A stretch of 64,000 bases of DNA from Halostella pelagica (GTDB lineage: Archaea; Halobacteriota; Halobacteria; Halobacteriales; Natronoarchaeaceae): contig CP040678.1 in NCBI GenBank assembly GCA_005954745.1, forward strand, positions 1,612,001-1,676,000, in the 5' to 3' direction. This document shows, one piece after another, positions 63,464 through 64,000 of this stretch (the stretch's first letter is position 1; each line of letters starts with the position of its first letter). The notes beneath the pieces are model-generated. The model ran no database searches and was not told where the DNA came from. It was given only the letters and a program-made list of their open reading frames with translations. Made by a program: the position numbers and the translations under genes.

Positions 63464-64000
63464 GTGTCGCGTTCGCTCGTCGCGCTCGGACTGGCATTGC
63501 TGGGAACCGCTGCCGTCGGACTGACCGCCGTCGGGGCAGTGAACGCGCTGACCGGCGCGACGCCGGTCGCCCTCGGCGGCGTCGCCGGTCTGACTGTGCT
63601 CGGACAGCTCCGCGTCGTTTCCGCGGAGGGAGGCCGGCTGTACCGATCGGGCACCCGGACGGAGTTCGACCGCGGCGGCGCGCTGACCGCCGGCGCGGTC
63701 GTCGCCGGCGCGCTCGTGACCTACCCCCTCAGCGTCGACGCGGGCCTCGGACCGGTCGTCGCCGCGGCGCTTGTCGGCGTCATCGCTCCCTTCGTCACCG
63801 AGTACGATGTGTCGGCGTACTGCGGCGCGTTCGTCGGAATGGCCTCGGGATCGCTCGTCGGCTACGGGGGACTGGTGCTCGCTGCGGTCGTCGCGGGCGT
63901 CGCGTACGTCGTCTCCGGCGACGCGTTCGGCGGGTTCGGCGGCAAACTCGGTACCGTCGCGTTCGTCGGGTGCACGGCGGCCGTCGCGGCGACCGGCGCG
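63464..64000 (+). CDS. Polytopic membrane protein, cut by the window end
   Basis: A reading frame starts at GTG 63464 and stays open to the last base (179 codons seen). The product is very rich in Ala, Gly and Val, with about six predicted membrane helices (near residues 3-25, 29-50, 75-95, 100-118, 130-155 and 165-179) and short polar loops. GAACGCTTTT (63428-63437) may contain the promoter, 27-36 nt upstream. The family is not recognised. The C-terminus is missing from the window. Confidence 0.6.
   Translation, partial: MSRSLVALGLALLGTAAVGLTAVGAVNALTGATPVALGGVAGLTVLGQLRVVSAEGGRLYRSGTRTEFDRGGALTAGAVVAGALVTYPLSVDAGLGPVVAAALVGVIAPFVTEYDVSAYCGAFVGMASGSLVGYGGLVLAAVVAGVAYVVSGDAFGGFGGKLGTVAFVGCTAAVAATGA

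Overview
The window is chromosomal DNA from a halophilic archaeon (class Halobacteria). The evidence is high GC, very acidic proteins, TATA-like boxes about 25-35 nt before many start codons (leaderless transcripts), a tRNA gene without encoded CCA, bacterial-type gyrase beside archaeal topoisomerase VI, ribosomal protein S17e, pelota, an ATP-dependent DNA ligase, an F420-synthesis gene (cofD), Bat/HTH_10 and TrmB regulators, and an IS6-family element of haloarchaeal type. Species cannot be told from the sequence alone.

Layout. 1-6.5 kb: a KaiC-like P-loop protein, two haloarchaeal proteins of unknown role, a type IV pilus ATPase/membrane-platform pair (pilB-pilC) and a Trm9-like methyltransferase. 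6.6-10.1 kb: a thioredoxin-reductase-like flavoprotein, tRNA-Gly(UCC), and an arsenic group on the minus strand (arsR-arsM, a small membrane protein, an ArsN2-like acetyltransferase). 10.3-18.9 kb: DUF502 membrane protein, sugar dehydrogenase, uridine phosphorylase, NDH-2-like dehydrogenase, an HTH regulator, a nucleotide-sugar epimerase-like protein with an altered active site, arginase and a phosphoesterase. 19-27.3 kb: gyrBA and top6BA transcribed divergently from one control region. 27.3-38 kb: unknown proteins, a metallo-beta-lactamase-fold protein, ligA, a GCS2-like ligase, the cofD / Dus-like / CitG-like / DUF447 group, rps17e and asd. 38-42.3 kb: metabolic enzymes (2-hydroxyacid dehydrogenase, crotonase, geranylgeranyl-reductase-like flavoprotein).

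42.3-45.5 kb is accessory in character: long intergenic stretches with a perfect 20-bp direct repeat and nested inverted repeats, a GIDE-domain membrane protein, a Tat-exported trypsin-like protease and a small membrane protein. 45.5-53.6 kb: a three-gene response-regulator operon, pelota, and an MMPL/RND exporter with a TrmB-family regulator as the downstream gene. 53.6-64 kb: an RNase Z-like hydrolase, an Lhr-type helicase, LarA, an IS6 element next to a markedly AT-rich patch with one foreign-looking gene, a DUF2071 protein, a Dna2-like nuclease-helicase and a membrane protein cut by the window end.

The most notable new observations are a dispersed ~65-70-bp palindromic element present in two diverged copies (15556-15624 and 45449-45518), an 8-codon mini-ORF joining pilB and pilC with stop/start overlaps at both ends, a ~98-residue tandem duplication inside the acidic insert of Top6B, the direct-repeat-flanked GIDE gene, and an inverted repeat just upstream of the exporter/TrmB promoter. 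No complete new defence or mobile system was recognised.
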